Source: an uncultured Oscillospiraceae bacterium (GTDB lineage Bacteria; Bacillota; Clostridia; Oscillospirales; Oscillospiraceae). Taken from it: 10,841 nucleotides of DNA. The notes under the pieces were generated by a model that searched no databases, was not told the DNA's origin, and saw only the letters and a list, made by a program, of their open reading frames with translations. The DNA lies in NCBI GenBank assembly GCA_934668285.1, contig CAKUNB010000048.1, positions 1-10,841 of the forward strand, given 5' to 3'. The position numbers and the translations under genes are program-made. This document shows, piece by piece, positions 1 through 5,790 of the stretch. Position 1 is the first letter of the stretch; every line of letters begins with the position of its first letter.

Positions 1-667
1 CCGTGCAGGCGTGCACGCGGTAGCGCGCCATCACGTCCCGCGCACCCTTGTTCAGCGTGGTCATGAGCGCCTTGGCCTTGGCCTTGCCCTCCTCGGAGAG
101 CAGGTCGGCCTTGGCCGCCGTGGTGTAAACGCCGATGCCGAGCGGCTTGGTCAGAAACAGCACGTCGCCCGCCTTCGCGCCGGAGTTCGTCAGCAGCCTG
201 TCTGGATGCACAAAGCCGGTGACGGCAAGGCCGTACTTCGGCTCGTCGTCGAGGATGCTGTGGCCGCCGGTGATGATCGCACCGGCCTCGTAGACCTTGT
301 CGTAACCGCCGCGCAGCAGCGCGTGCACGGCCTCCTTTGGCAGCGAATCCGGCACGGCCATGATATTCAGCGCCAGCTTCGGCTCACCGCCCATCGCGTA
401 GACGTCCGACAGCGCGTTTGTCGCGGCAATCTGGCCGAAGGTATAGGGATCGTCGTCGATCGGCGGAAAAAAATCCACCGTTTGCACCAGCGCCAGCTCG
501 TCGGAGATGCGGTAGACCGACGCGTCGTCCGACTTGTCAAAGCCGACCAGTAGATTCGGGTCGTGATGGACTTTGATGCCGTCGAGCAGCTTTGCAAGCA
601 CGCCCGCGCCGACCTTTGCGCCGCAGCCGGCGCATTTTGCCAGCTTGGTCAGTTTAATATCTTCCAT
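1..667 (-). CDS. selD: Selenide, water dikinase SelD (partial, C-terminus outside window)
   Basis: Makes selenophosphate from selenide and ATP, the selenium donor for selenocysteine, selenouridine and the labile selenium cofactor of molybdenum hydroxylases. I translated the reverse strand from the ATG at 665-667; 222 residues are visible and the frame is open to base 1. The N-terminus holds the family's glycine/cysteine active-site loop (KCAGCGAKVG, residues 11-20), with catalytic Cys15 and Lys18. Later come the nucleotide-binding segments DFFPPIDDDPYTFGQIAATN and GGHSILDDEPKYGL. The catalytic residue is Cys (TGC), not the selenocysteine found in many clostridial SelDs. A GGAGGG ribosome site lies about 7 bases before the start. 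It overlaps the end of yqeB by 14 bases, so translation is probably coupled. The yqeB/yqeC context suggests service to molybdenum hydroxylases; whether the genome also makes selenocysteine cannot be seen here. Identification is firm. Confidence 0.95.
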   Translation of the reverse strand, partial: MEDIKLTKLAKCAGCGAKVGAGVLAKLLDGIKVHHDPNLLVGFDKSDDASVYRISDELALVQTVDFFPPIDDDPYTFGQIAATNALSDVYAMGGEPKLALNIMAVPDSLPKEAVHALLRGGYDKVYEAGAIITGGHSILDDEPKYGLAVTGFVHPDRLLTNSGAKAGDVLFLTKPLGIGVYTTAAKADLLSEEGKAKAKALMTTLNKGARDVMARYRVHACT

Positions 668-1454
668 ATCGTCCCTCCGAGAAACGTAAAATTGCTTCCA
701 GCACGCCGCCGCCGATGGCGAGCGCCTTGTCCGAAACCAGATCGCAGTATTCCCGCACGCCGCGCGGGTCCACGTCTCCGGCCTTCATGCCGCGAAAGAC
801 CGGCGTGCCGTCGGCCAGAATGCCGCGCAGCATGCCGTCGATCTGGCACAGCATGGGAACGCCCTCTACCGTACCGGCCACGTCGCCCTGCCGGACGCTT
901 GCGCCGATGTCGAGCCGCTGGCGGAAGATGCCGTCCGCCGGTGCGCGCAGCACGCGCTCGCCTGCAAAGCCGCCGATGAGGCCGGGAATGTTGGTGTTCG
1001 GCAGGGGAGAGCCGTGCGTGATCACGCGGCCGAGCGTGTGGCCGCGCATGGTTTCCACGCAGGCGTGGCAGTCCACTCCGGCGGTAAAGCCCGGCCCGAC
1101 GCCGATGACGCAGGGCGCGTCAGTCCGCTTCGTCCCGAGATTGCGCTTGGCAAGGATGGCATCGATTAGCGCGTCGGGCCGCAGCGCGGAAACGCAGGCC
1201 GCCTCGGGATCGGCCAGCACGGCGACTTCGCGGGCCGCTGCGATGCGCCGCGCCTCCTCGGGCGAGGCCGCAAAGCGGGCAGTGACGTCCTCCACCTGCA
1301 TCGTGCCGAACAGGATCGCCTGCGAGAAGCAGACGGTGCGGCGAATTGCCGTCGGGCGCGGCAGGTCGGTCATGATGATCTGAAAACCGGCGTGGTGCAG
1401 GCGAAGCGCAATGCCGGAGGCAAGGTCGCCTGCGCCGCGGATCAATACGAGCAT
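654..1454 (-). CDS. yqeB: YqeB-type selenium-dependent molybdenum hydroxylase accessory protein (EF2563 family)
   Basis: A 266-residue protein of the YqeB/EF2563 family, known by genome association with selenium-dependent molybdenum hydroxylases such as xanthine dehydrogenase and purine hydroxylase. Its biochemical step is not established. Seen here: an N-terminal Rossmann-like start (LIRGAGDLASGIALRLHHAGF, residues 4-24, glycines 7, 9 and 14), a central signature (residues 118-143, GVGPGFTAG then DCHACVETMRGH), and a C-terminal GGGVLEAI. Cys129 and Cys132 form a CHAC motif that could hold metal or selenium; that is inference. The ATG at 1452-1454 has a GGAGGG site 7 bases upstream. The gene overlaps the end of yqeC by 13 bases and the start of selD by 14, an arrangement typical of a coupled operon. 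It acts in the cytoplasm, with no signal peptide. XdhC-like proteins share the nucleotide-binding start but not the rest. Confidence 0.88.
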   Translation of the reverse strand: MLVLIRGAGDLASGIALRLHHAGFQIIMTDLPRPTAIRRTVCFSQAILFGTMQVEDVTARFAASPEEARRIAAAREVAVLADPEAACVSALRPDALIDAILAKRNLGTKRTDAPCVIGVGPGFTAGVDCHACVETMRGHTLGRVITHGSPLPNTNIPGLIGGFAGERVLRAPADGIFRQRLDIGASVRQGDVAGTVEGVPMLCQIDGMLRGILADGTPVFRGMKAGDVDPRGVREYCDLVSDKALAIGGGVLEAILRFSEGRYGRY

Positions 1455-2083
1455 ATCAGTTCCCTCCTTTGCAGCGCTGCAATGACGGTGGGGTAGGGCA
1501 GCAGCGCCTTTAATTTCAGCGCCGGAACCACCTGATCCCGCAAGTCGCCCTGATTGATGACGACGCGGCGGGACAGATTTTCCGCAATCAGCGCCTTGGC
1601 GACGGCCTGCGGCGTGGCGATGGCAGCGCCGTCGGTCAGTGCCGCAAAGCGCTCCGGCCGGTGCACGACCTCGGCAACGGGGCGATTCAGCCCCGACGCG
1701 CCGACGACGGTGAGAACCCGCGCGGTATTTTCCGGTATCACCGGCTCATGGGGCGCGTGCGCCTTGAGTGGCAGCCGGTGCGAGCCGTCGGCCTCGACCA
1801 GTACATATTCCGCGAGCCGCGCCAGCTCCGCAAAGCTCTGCTGCGGCGCGGTCAGCTTGCCGCCCTCGCAGGGTGTGCCGACGACGGCGATTCCCTGCAC
1901 GGCTTTGACCGTCTCCGTATACGGCAGATGCTCTGGCGGGAAAATATGCGTCGTCGTAGTAACAATGACGCTGCCCTTGTGCGACAGCTCATCTGCCAGA
2001 AGGTACAGCAGCGTCGTCTTTCCGCCGCTGCCGATGATGGCCGTCACGCCGCGCGAAACCTGTAACAGCTCACAAAATTGCAC
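1442..2083 (-). CDS. yqeC: YqeC-type selenium cofactor biosynthesis protein (P-loop)
   Basis: A 213-residue protein of the YqeC family, a putative accessory protein for selenium-dependent molybdenum hydroxylases. The family is defined by co-occurrence with orphan selD, and its reaction is unknown. A P-loop-like motif GSGGKTT sits at residues 18-24, followed by a TTTTHIFPP segment (42-50) and the family's VEADGSHRLPLKAHAPHEPV segment (96-115), which likely provides acidic and basic active-site residues. The start is GTG at 2081-2083, chosen because GAGGAGG lies 7 bases upstream and the P-loop begins at the expected distance. It is first in the leftward operon with yqeB and selD. A good promoter (TTGACG-17-TATTCT) lies upstream, carrying two palindromes, so the operon is probably controlled by a repressor or activator; the divergent ModE-like gene is the obvious candidate. 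Confidence 0.88.
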   Translation of the reverse strand: MQFCELLQVSRGVTAIIGSGGKTTLLYLLADELSHKGSVIVTTTTHIFPPEHLPYTETVKAVQGIAVVGTPCEGGKLTAPQQSFAELARLAEYVLVEADGSHRLPLKAHAPHEPVIPENTARVLTVVGASGLNRPVAEVVHRPERFAALTDGAAIATPQAVAKALIAENLSRRVVINQGDLRDQVVPALKLKALLPYPTVIAALQRRELICSY

Positions 2084-2100
2084 GGCAGCACCTCCTCGTG

Positions 2101-2116
2101 ATTCTATCTATAGAAT
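2101..2116. promoter_or_regulatory. Palindromic operator candidate over the yqeC -10 and start site
   Basis: ATTCTAT-CT-ATAGAAT is a perfect 7-base inverted repeat with a 2-base centre. Flanking CGTG (2097-2100) and CACG (2119-2122) extend it imperfectly after a 2-base bulge. It covers most of the -10 box (2112-2117) and the predicted start of transcription (about 2105), a repressor-like position. Its AT-rich form resembles the style of ModE sites, but I cannot show that the neighbouring ModE-like protein binds it. Confidence 0.55.
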
Positions 2117-2140
2117 AACACGTCGAACGCCGTTCGTCAA
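2105..2140 (-). promoter_or_regulatory. Promoter of the yqeC-yqeB-selD operon
   Basis: On the reverse strand, TTGACG (2135-2140) is followed by a 17-base spacer and TATTCT (2112-2117). Transcription would start near 2105, leaving a leader of about 22 bases that holds the GGAGG site before the GTG of yqeC. The elements match sigma-A consensus at 5 of 6 and 5 of 6 positions (by eye). Confidence 0.7.
2124..2136. promoter_or_regulatory. Second palindrome in the yqeC promoter spacer
   Basis: CGAACG-C-CGTTCG is a perfect 6-base inverted repeat with a single central base. It lies in the spacer of the yqeC promoter and touches the -35 box (2135-2140). Its sequence differs from the palindrome at 2101-2116, so a second DNA-binding protein may act here. 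GC-rich DNA yields some such repeats by chance. Confidence 0.4.
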
Positions 2141-2181
2141 TAGCGTATGCCGCGCCCGTCCGCAAAAATCGAAGAAAAAAG

Positions 2182-2211
2182 TTGACGCAGGGGGGTAAAA
2201 CTGTGTATAAT
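2182..2211 (+). promoter_or_regulatory. Promoter of the ModE-like regulator gene (leaderless arrangement)
   Basis: TTGACG (2182-2187), an 18-base spacer and a perfect TATAAT (2206-2211). Counting from the -10 box, +1 falls on base 2218, the A of the regulator's ATG. The G-run at 2190-2195 is too far from the ATG (22 bases) to act as a ribosome site and lies upstream of the predicted start of transcription. Confidence 0.7.
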
Positions 2212-2217
2212 AACTGC

Positions 2218-2571
2218 ATGGAACAGAAATTCAGACCGATCCTGTCCGTGCGTCTCTTTGCGGGTGAGGCAAAATGCTTTGGCCCCGGCGTTGCGGAGCT
2301 GCTGCATCGGGTGGAGGAGTACCACTCGCTGCGCTCTGCCGCCAACTCCATGTGCATGGCCTACTCGAAGGCGTGGACGGTTATGAAAAATGCCGAGGCA
2401 GCGCTCGGCTTCCGACTTCTGGTATCCTCGACCGGCGGCAAAAACGGAGGAGGTGCGACACTCTCGCCCGAGGCAAAAAAACTCTTGACCGCCTATGAGG
2501 ACTACTGCACCCGCGTCCGCAGCTTTGCAGCCGACGCCTTTACCGACCTATTCCGCGACGTTCTGCCGTAA
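2218..2571 (+). CDS. Single-domain ModE-like winged-helix transcriptional regulator
   Basis: A 117-residue DNA-binding protein matching the N-terminal domain of the molybdate regulator ModE (LysR-like winged helix). Seen: a helix-turn-helix at about residues 36-57 (SLRSAANSMCMAYSKAWTVM), the ModE-type wing TGGKNGGGATLS (72-83), then a C-terminal helix (85-115) likely used for dimerisation. The Mop/TOBE domains that bind molybdate in full ModE are absent, so the effector is unknown. The ATG at 2218 is preferred because family similarity begins at KFRPILSVRLF just after it; an upstream in-frame TTG at 2182 is part of the -35 box. No ribosome site is present and the mRNA is probably leaderless. 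It is divergent from the yqeC-yqeB-selD operon, which makes that operon and possibly molybdate or hydroxylase genes likely targets (inference). Confidence 0.88.
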   Translation: MEQKFRPILSVRLFAGEAKCFGPGVAELLHRVEEYHSLRSAANSMCMAYSKAWTVMKNAEAALGFRLLVSSTGGKNGGGATLSPEAKKLLTAYEDYCTRVRSFAADAFTDLFRDVLP

Positions 2572-2574
2572 AAA

Positions 2575-2616
2575 AACAGGCGCACGGCCCATTTTCTGGG
2601 CCGTGTGCCTTGCTTT
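2575..2616. terminator. Bidirectional intrinsic terminator between convergent genes
   Basis: A 13-base stem (2579-2591 with 2597-2609, one G-U pair) and a 5-base loop. A T-rich run (TTGCTTTT) follows on the plus strand. On the minus strand the A-run at 2569-2576 reads as a strong U-tract. It serves both the ModE-like gene and trpB2, which end on either side. Confidence 0.9.
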
Positions 2617-2633
2617 TACAATGACGTTTTCAC

Positions 2634-4004
2634 TCAGCCTTCCTTTACGTCCGGAAGCTTGGCGAGGCTTGACTCGATCTCGGCGTCCGTGGGGATGGTA
2701 TCGGTCATCTCGCCGTCGTTGTATTTCTGATAGGCGACAAGGTCAAAGTAGCCGGTGCCGGTCAGGCCGAACACGATGGTCTTTTCCTCGCCGGTTTCCT
2801 TGCACTTGAGCGCCTCGTCGATGGCGACGCGGATGGCGTGGCTGCTCTCCGGCGCGGGCAGGATGCCCTCCACACGTGCAAAGGTCTCCGCCGCCTCAAA
2901 GACAGCGGTCTGCTCCACGCTGGTCGCCTCGATCAGGCCGTCGTGGTAAAGCTGAGAGACAATGCTGCTCATACCATGATAGCGCAGGCCGCCCGCGTGA
3001 TTTGCCGAGGGGATGAACGAGGAGCCGAGGGTGTACATCTTTTGCAGCGGGCAGACCATGCCGGTGTCGCAGAAGTCGTAGGCATACTTGCCGCGCGTCA
3101 GGCTGGGACAGGAGGCCGGCTCGACCGCGATAATGCGCATATCGGCCTCGCCGCGCAGCTTCTGGCCGACAAACGGGGCAATCAGGCCGCCCAGATTGGA
3201 GCCGCCGCCCGCGCAGCCGATGACGATGTCCGGCCGGATGCTGTACTTATCCATTGCGGCCTTCGTTTCCAGACCGATGACGCTCTGATGCAGCAGCACC
3301 TGCGACAGGACGCTGCCGAGCACATAGCGGTAGCCCTCGGTTTTGGTGGCGACCTCGACTGCCTCGGAAATCGCGCAGCCGAGCGAGCCGGTCGTTCCGG
3401 GGAATTCGGCGTTGATCTTTCTGCCGATTTCGGTCGTCATGGACGGAGACGGCGTGACCGACGCGCCGTAGGTGCGCATGACCTCGCGGCGGAAGGGCTT
3501 CTGCTCATAGGACACCTTGACCATGAAGACCTTGCAGTCCAGCCCCAGATACGAGCAGGCCATCGACAGCGCCGTGCCCCACTGGCCCGCGCCGGTCTCG
3601 GTGGTCACGCCCTTGAGACCCTGCTTTTTGGCATAGTAGGCCTGCGCAATGGCGGAGTTGAGCTTGTGGCTGCCGGAGGTGTTGTTGCCCTCGAACTTAT
3701 AGTAGATGTGCGCCGGCGTGTTGAGCTTCGTTTCCAGACAGTAGGCGCGGACGAGCGGCGACGGACGGTACATCCGGTAAAAATCGCGAATTTCCTGCGG
3801 GATGGGGATAAAGGGGGTATCGTTATCCAGCTCCTGCTCGGCAAGCTCGCGGCAGAACACCTGTGACAGCTCGTCGAGCGTCATGGGCTGGTGCGTCGCG
3901 GGGTTGAGCAGGGGAGCGGGCTTATTCTTCATGTCCGCGCGGACGTTGTACCATGCCTTCGGCATTTCCGATTCTTCCAGATAGATTTTGTACGGGATTT
4001 CCAT
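2634..4004 (-). CDS. trpB2: TrpB2-type tryptophan synthase beta-like protein (PLP enzyme)
   Basis: A PLP-dependent enzyme of the TrpB2 class, expected to condense indole with serine (or phosphoserine in some members) to give tryptophan. It has 456 residues from the ATG at 4002-4004. That start has AAAGGAGA 7 bases upstream, while an earlier in-frame ATG at 4020-4022 has none. The PLP lysine is K114 in GNNTSGSHKLN. TETGAGQWGTALS (135-147) carries the catalytic Glu136 and the Trp after GAGQ that marks TrpB2 against TrpB1 (GAGQHG). GCAGGGSN is the phosphate-binding loop. The long N-terminal extension and Arg-rich YRPSPL segment are also TrpB2 features. No trpA or other trp gene is adjacent, so it may salvage indole alone. 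Expression should follow tRNA-Trp charging through the T-box leader upstream. Confidence 0.93.
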   Translation of the reverse strand: MEIPYKIYLEESEMPKAWYNVRADMKNKPAPLLNPATHQPMTLDELSQVFCRELAEQELDNDTPFIPIPQEIRDFYRMYRPSPLVRAYCLETKLNTPAHIYYKFEGNNTSGSHKLNSAIAQAYYAKKQGLKGVTTETGAGQWGTALSMACSYLGLDCKVFMVKVSYEQKPFRREVMRTYGASVTPSPSMTTEIGRKINAEFPGTTGSLGCAISEAVEVATKTEGYRYVLGSVLSQVLLHQSVIGLETKAAMDKYSIRPDIVIGCAGGGSNLGGLIAPFVGQKLRGEADMRIIAVEPASCPSLTRGKYAYDFCDTGMVCPLQKMYTLGSSFIPSANHAGGLRYHGMSSIVSQLYHDGLIEATSVEQTAVFEAAETFARVEGILPAPESSHAIRVAIDEALKCKETGEEKTIVFGLTGTGYFDLVAYQKYNDGEMTDTIPTDAEIESSLAKLPDVKEG

Positions 4005-4036
4005 GATGTATTCTCCTTTCATTTTTTCGGGATAGG

Positions 4037-4078
4037 AGATAAAGAAACTCCTGTCCCAGATTTTGCTGGGACAGGAGT
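4037..4078 (-). terminator. T-box-controlled terminator hairpin before trpB2
   Basis: A perfect 13-base stem (4066-4078 with 4047-4059), a 6-base loop, then TTTCTTTAT on the reverse strand. It is the regulated terminator of the Trp T-box; the competing antiterminator uses the T-box at 4093-4104. Confidence 0.9.
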
Positions 4079-4299
4079 GAAATTACAATCCTGCGGTGCC
4101 ACCCGGCTTGACGCTTTCGCGCCCACTCTTGCGCACTGACATGCGCCGACCCTTGATAACGGAGCGCCAACTCCGTCTTGCCTACTCAATTCAGCTTGCC
4201 CTCCGATGCCCATTCGACGCGCCCGTCCGTACCGCACTCCCACCGCTGGCGGCTCTCTGAGACTTCCGAAACGCATTTACTTACGCATCATCTTCGGTT
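4037..4299 (-). promoter_or_regulatory. T-box riboswitch, tRNA-Trp specific, controlling trpB2
   Basis: Leader RNA read on the reverse strand. Stem I has the AGUA (5') and GAA (3') loop-E bases, with the specifier codon UGG (Trp) right after GAA at 4210-4212. AGAGAGCCGCC follows the usual distal stem I pattern. Stem III ends in the conserved CGTTATC (4155-4161). The T-box proper GGGTGGCACCGC is at 4093-4104; its UGGC bulge (4098-4101) would pair with GCCA, that is a G discriminator, as bacterial tRNA-Trp has. A terminator stem follows. Uncharged tRNA-Trp should favour the antiterminator and raise trpB2 expression. Extra small hairpins lie between stem III and the T-box. Confidence 0.93.
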
Positions 4300-4305
4300 T
4301 TTTGC

Positions 4306-4334
4306 ATATTATCACAAGAATGCGGCTTTGTCAA
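4306..4334 (-). promoter_or_regulatory. Promoter of the trpB2 T-box leader
   Basis: On the reverse strand a perfect TTGACA (4329-4334) and a 17-base spacer precede TAATAT (4306-4311); GATAAT overlaps it with shorter spacing. Start of transcription is near 4299, just before the 5' strand of stem I. Confidence 0.7.
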
Positions 4335-4363
4335 CTCCTGCGGAAAACTTTTTTTAAAAATTG

Positions 4364-4392
4364 TTGCGTCGCATCGGAGTTTGTGGTACTAT
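4364..4392 (+). promoter_or_regulatory. Probable promoter of the sugar-ABC ATPase gene
   Basis: A weak -35 (TTGCGT, 4364-4369), a 17-base spacer and TACTAT (4387-4392) with an upstream TG one base before it (extended -10). An A/T run (4347-4362) just upstream could act as an UP element. TATTAT at 4390-4395 is an alternative -10. Start near 4399. It is back to back with the trpB2 promoter, 30 bases away. Confidence 0.45.
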
Positions 4393-4410
4393 TATTGTAT
4401 TAAGGCAGGC

Positions 4411-4501
4411 GCGTCTACTCCACAAAATAGACGCAGACCGCCAAGAAAGGAGAAAAAATCTTCCCGCAGGACCTGCGGTGCAGCAGTGTGGAGACCTGCT
4501 G
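4411..4501 (+). ncRNA. Structured 5' leader with two complementary hairpin loops
   Basis: Three hairpins precede the ATPase gene. H1: GCGTCTA (4411-4417) pairs with TAGACGC (4428-4434), 10-base loop. H2: CCGCA (4464-4468) pairs with TGCGG (4474-4478). H3: CAGCAG (4481-4486) pairs with CTGCTG (4496-4501), 9-base loop. The H1 loop contains CTCCACA (4418-4424) and the H3 loop TGTGGAG (4487-4493), which are perfectly complementary over 7 bases, as in a kissing-loop RNA. An AAAGGAGA sits between H1 and H2 with no start codon after it. I recognise no known riboswitch class. It could be a cis-regulatory RNA; no intrinsic terminator is seen in the leader, so any control would be at translation. Confidence 0.45.
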
Positions 4502-4558
4502 TAAAGCGTGCCGCTCCATCGCGGGCGCGAGGGACGGGCAAGCGGAGGCTCCCGTTTC

Positions 4559-5743
4559 ATGGTCGGTTGCATGGCTAGTGTAACACTGAAAAACATCAAG
4601 AAGATCTACCCGAACACAGAAAGCAAAAAGAAGAAGAAAAAGGGCGAGCCGGAGGAGCGTAAGGTCAACCTCCAGATCACCGAGGAAGGCGTCGTCGCCG
4701 TGCAGGAGTTCTCGCTGGACATCAAGGATCGCGAGTTTATCGTGCTGGTCGGCCCGTCCGGCTGTGGTAAGTCCACCACCCTGCGCATGATCGCCGGTCT
4801 GGAGGAAATCACCGACGGCGAGCTGTACATCGGCGACCGTCTGGTCAACGATGTCGCGCCGAAGGACCGCGATATCGCTATGGTCTTCCAGAACTACGCC
4901 CTTTATCCGCACATGACCGTTTACGAGAACATGGCCTTCTCCCTGAAGCTGAAGAAGGTCCCCAAGGACGAGATCAAGCGCAAGGTCATGGAGGCGGCGG
5001 AGATTCTCGGCATCACCGAGTATCTGGACCGCAAGCCGAAGGCCCTGTCCGGCGGCCAGCGTCAGCGTGTCGCCATCGGCCGCGCCATCGTCCGTAACCC
5101 GCAGGTGCTGCTGATGGACGAGCCGCTGTCGAATCTGGACGCGAAGCTGCGTAACCAGATGCGCGCGGAGATCATCAAGCTGCGTTCGAGAATCAATACA
5201 ACCTTTATTTACGTCACCCACGACCAGACCGAGGCCATGACGCTCGGCGACCGCATCGTTATCATGCGCGACGGCTTCATCCAGCAGATCGGCACGCCGC
5301 AGGAGGTCTTTAACCATCCGCTGAACCTCTTCGTCGCGGGCTTTATCGGCACGCCGCAGATGAACTTCTTCCCCAATGCCAAGCTGATCAAGCAGGGCGA
5401 CAAGTACGCCATCGAGATGCTGGGCAAGACCTTCGTCCTCGGCGACGAGCAGCAGAAGAAGCTGTGCGCGAATGGCTGCGAGGCGGGCAACGTGATCGTC
5501 GGCATCCGTCCGGTGCATCTGCACATCGACCCGAACGGCATCTCCGCAACGGTGGACGTTTCAGAAATGATGGGCAGCGAGCTGCACCTGCACATGACGG
5601 CAGGCGGGCAGGACGTTATCGCGGTCATCCCGACAGCGGGCCTCACGCTCGACGCCGTCCAGAGCGGCAAGCAGATCGGCTTCGCCTTCGACCCCTCGCT
5701 GGTCCACCTGTTCGACCCCAAGACCGAGCAGAATCTGATCTAA
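4559..5743 (+). CDS. MsmK/UgpC-type sugar ABC transporter ATP-binding protein
   Basis: ATPase subunit that powers carbohydrate import with a separate binding protein and two permeases, none of which is nearby; such ATPases often serve several sugar importers. Numbered from the ATG at 4571: Walker A GPSGCGKST (61-69), Q-loop Gln107, signature LSGGQ (159-163), Walker B LLMDE (180-184), H-loop His217, then a C-terminal OB/TOBE half (about 240-390) typical of MalK-like proteins. Family homologs begin at MASVTLKNI (4571), but GGAGG (4544-4548) is 10 bases before the ATG at 4559 and 22 before 4571, so 4559 may be the true start (394 versus 390 residues). An insertion at residues 16-40 contains six lysines in a row and lies between the first strand and Walker A. 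It is a single-gene unit with its own promoter and terminator. Confidence 0.93.
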   Translation: MVGCMASVTLKNIKKIYPNTESKKKKKKGEPEERKVNLQITEEGVVAVQEFSLDIKDREFIVLVGPSGCGKSTTLRMIAGLEEITDGELYIGDRLVNDVAPKDRDIAMVFQNYALYPHMTVYENMAFSLKLKKVPKDEIKRKVMEAAEILGITEYLDRKPKALSGGQRQRVAIGRAIVRNPQVLLMDEPLSNLDAKLRNQMRAEIIKLRSRINTTFIYVTHDQTEAMTLGDRIVIMRDGFIQQIGTPQEVFNHPLNLFVAGFIGTPQMNFFPNAKLIKQGDKYAIEMLGKTFVLGDEQQKKLCANGCEAGNVIVGIRPVHLHIDPNGISATVDVSEMMGSELHLHMTAGGQDVIAVIPTAGLTLDAVQSGKQIGFAFDPSLVHLFDPKTEQNLI

Positions 5744-5750
5744 ATCGTTT

Positions 5751-5790
5751 ATCCCTCCGCAGATTTCCTGCGGAGGGATTTTCTTTTTTC
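5751..5790 (+). terminator. Intrinsic terminator of the ABC ATPase gene
   Basis: A perfect 12-base stem (5751-5762 with 5768-5779), a 5-base loop, then TTTTCTTTTTT. It starts 8 bases after the TAA stop. Confidence 0.93.

Noticed and set aside
2182..2217. Upstream TTG start for the ModE-like protein
   Set aside because: The TTG is the -35 box of the promoter, and the added residues precede family similarity.
2838..3866. Plus-strand open frame of 342 codons antisense to trpB2
   Set aside because: Antisense shadow of a gene with intact TrpB2 motifs; the Ala/Arg/Gly-rich translation has no family match.
4141..4299. A tRNA gene in the hairpin-rich region before trpB2
   Set aside because: The hairpins and conserved bases fit T-box stems I and III; there is no acceptor stem or CCA-type end.
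4415..5524. Minus-strand open frame of 369 codons across the ABC ATPase gene
   Set aside because: Repetitive Leu/Asp/His-rich translation typical of the antisense of a GC-rich ABC gene; it also crosses the leader and lacks any motif.
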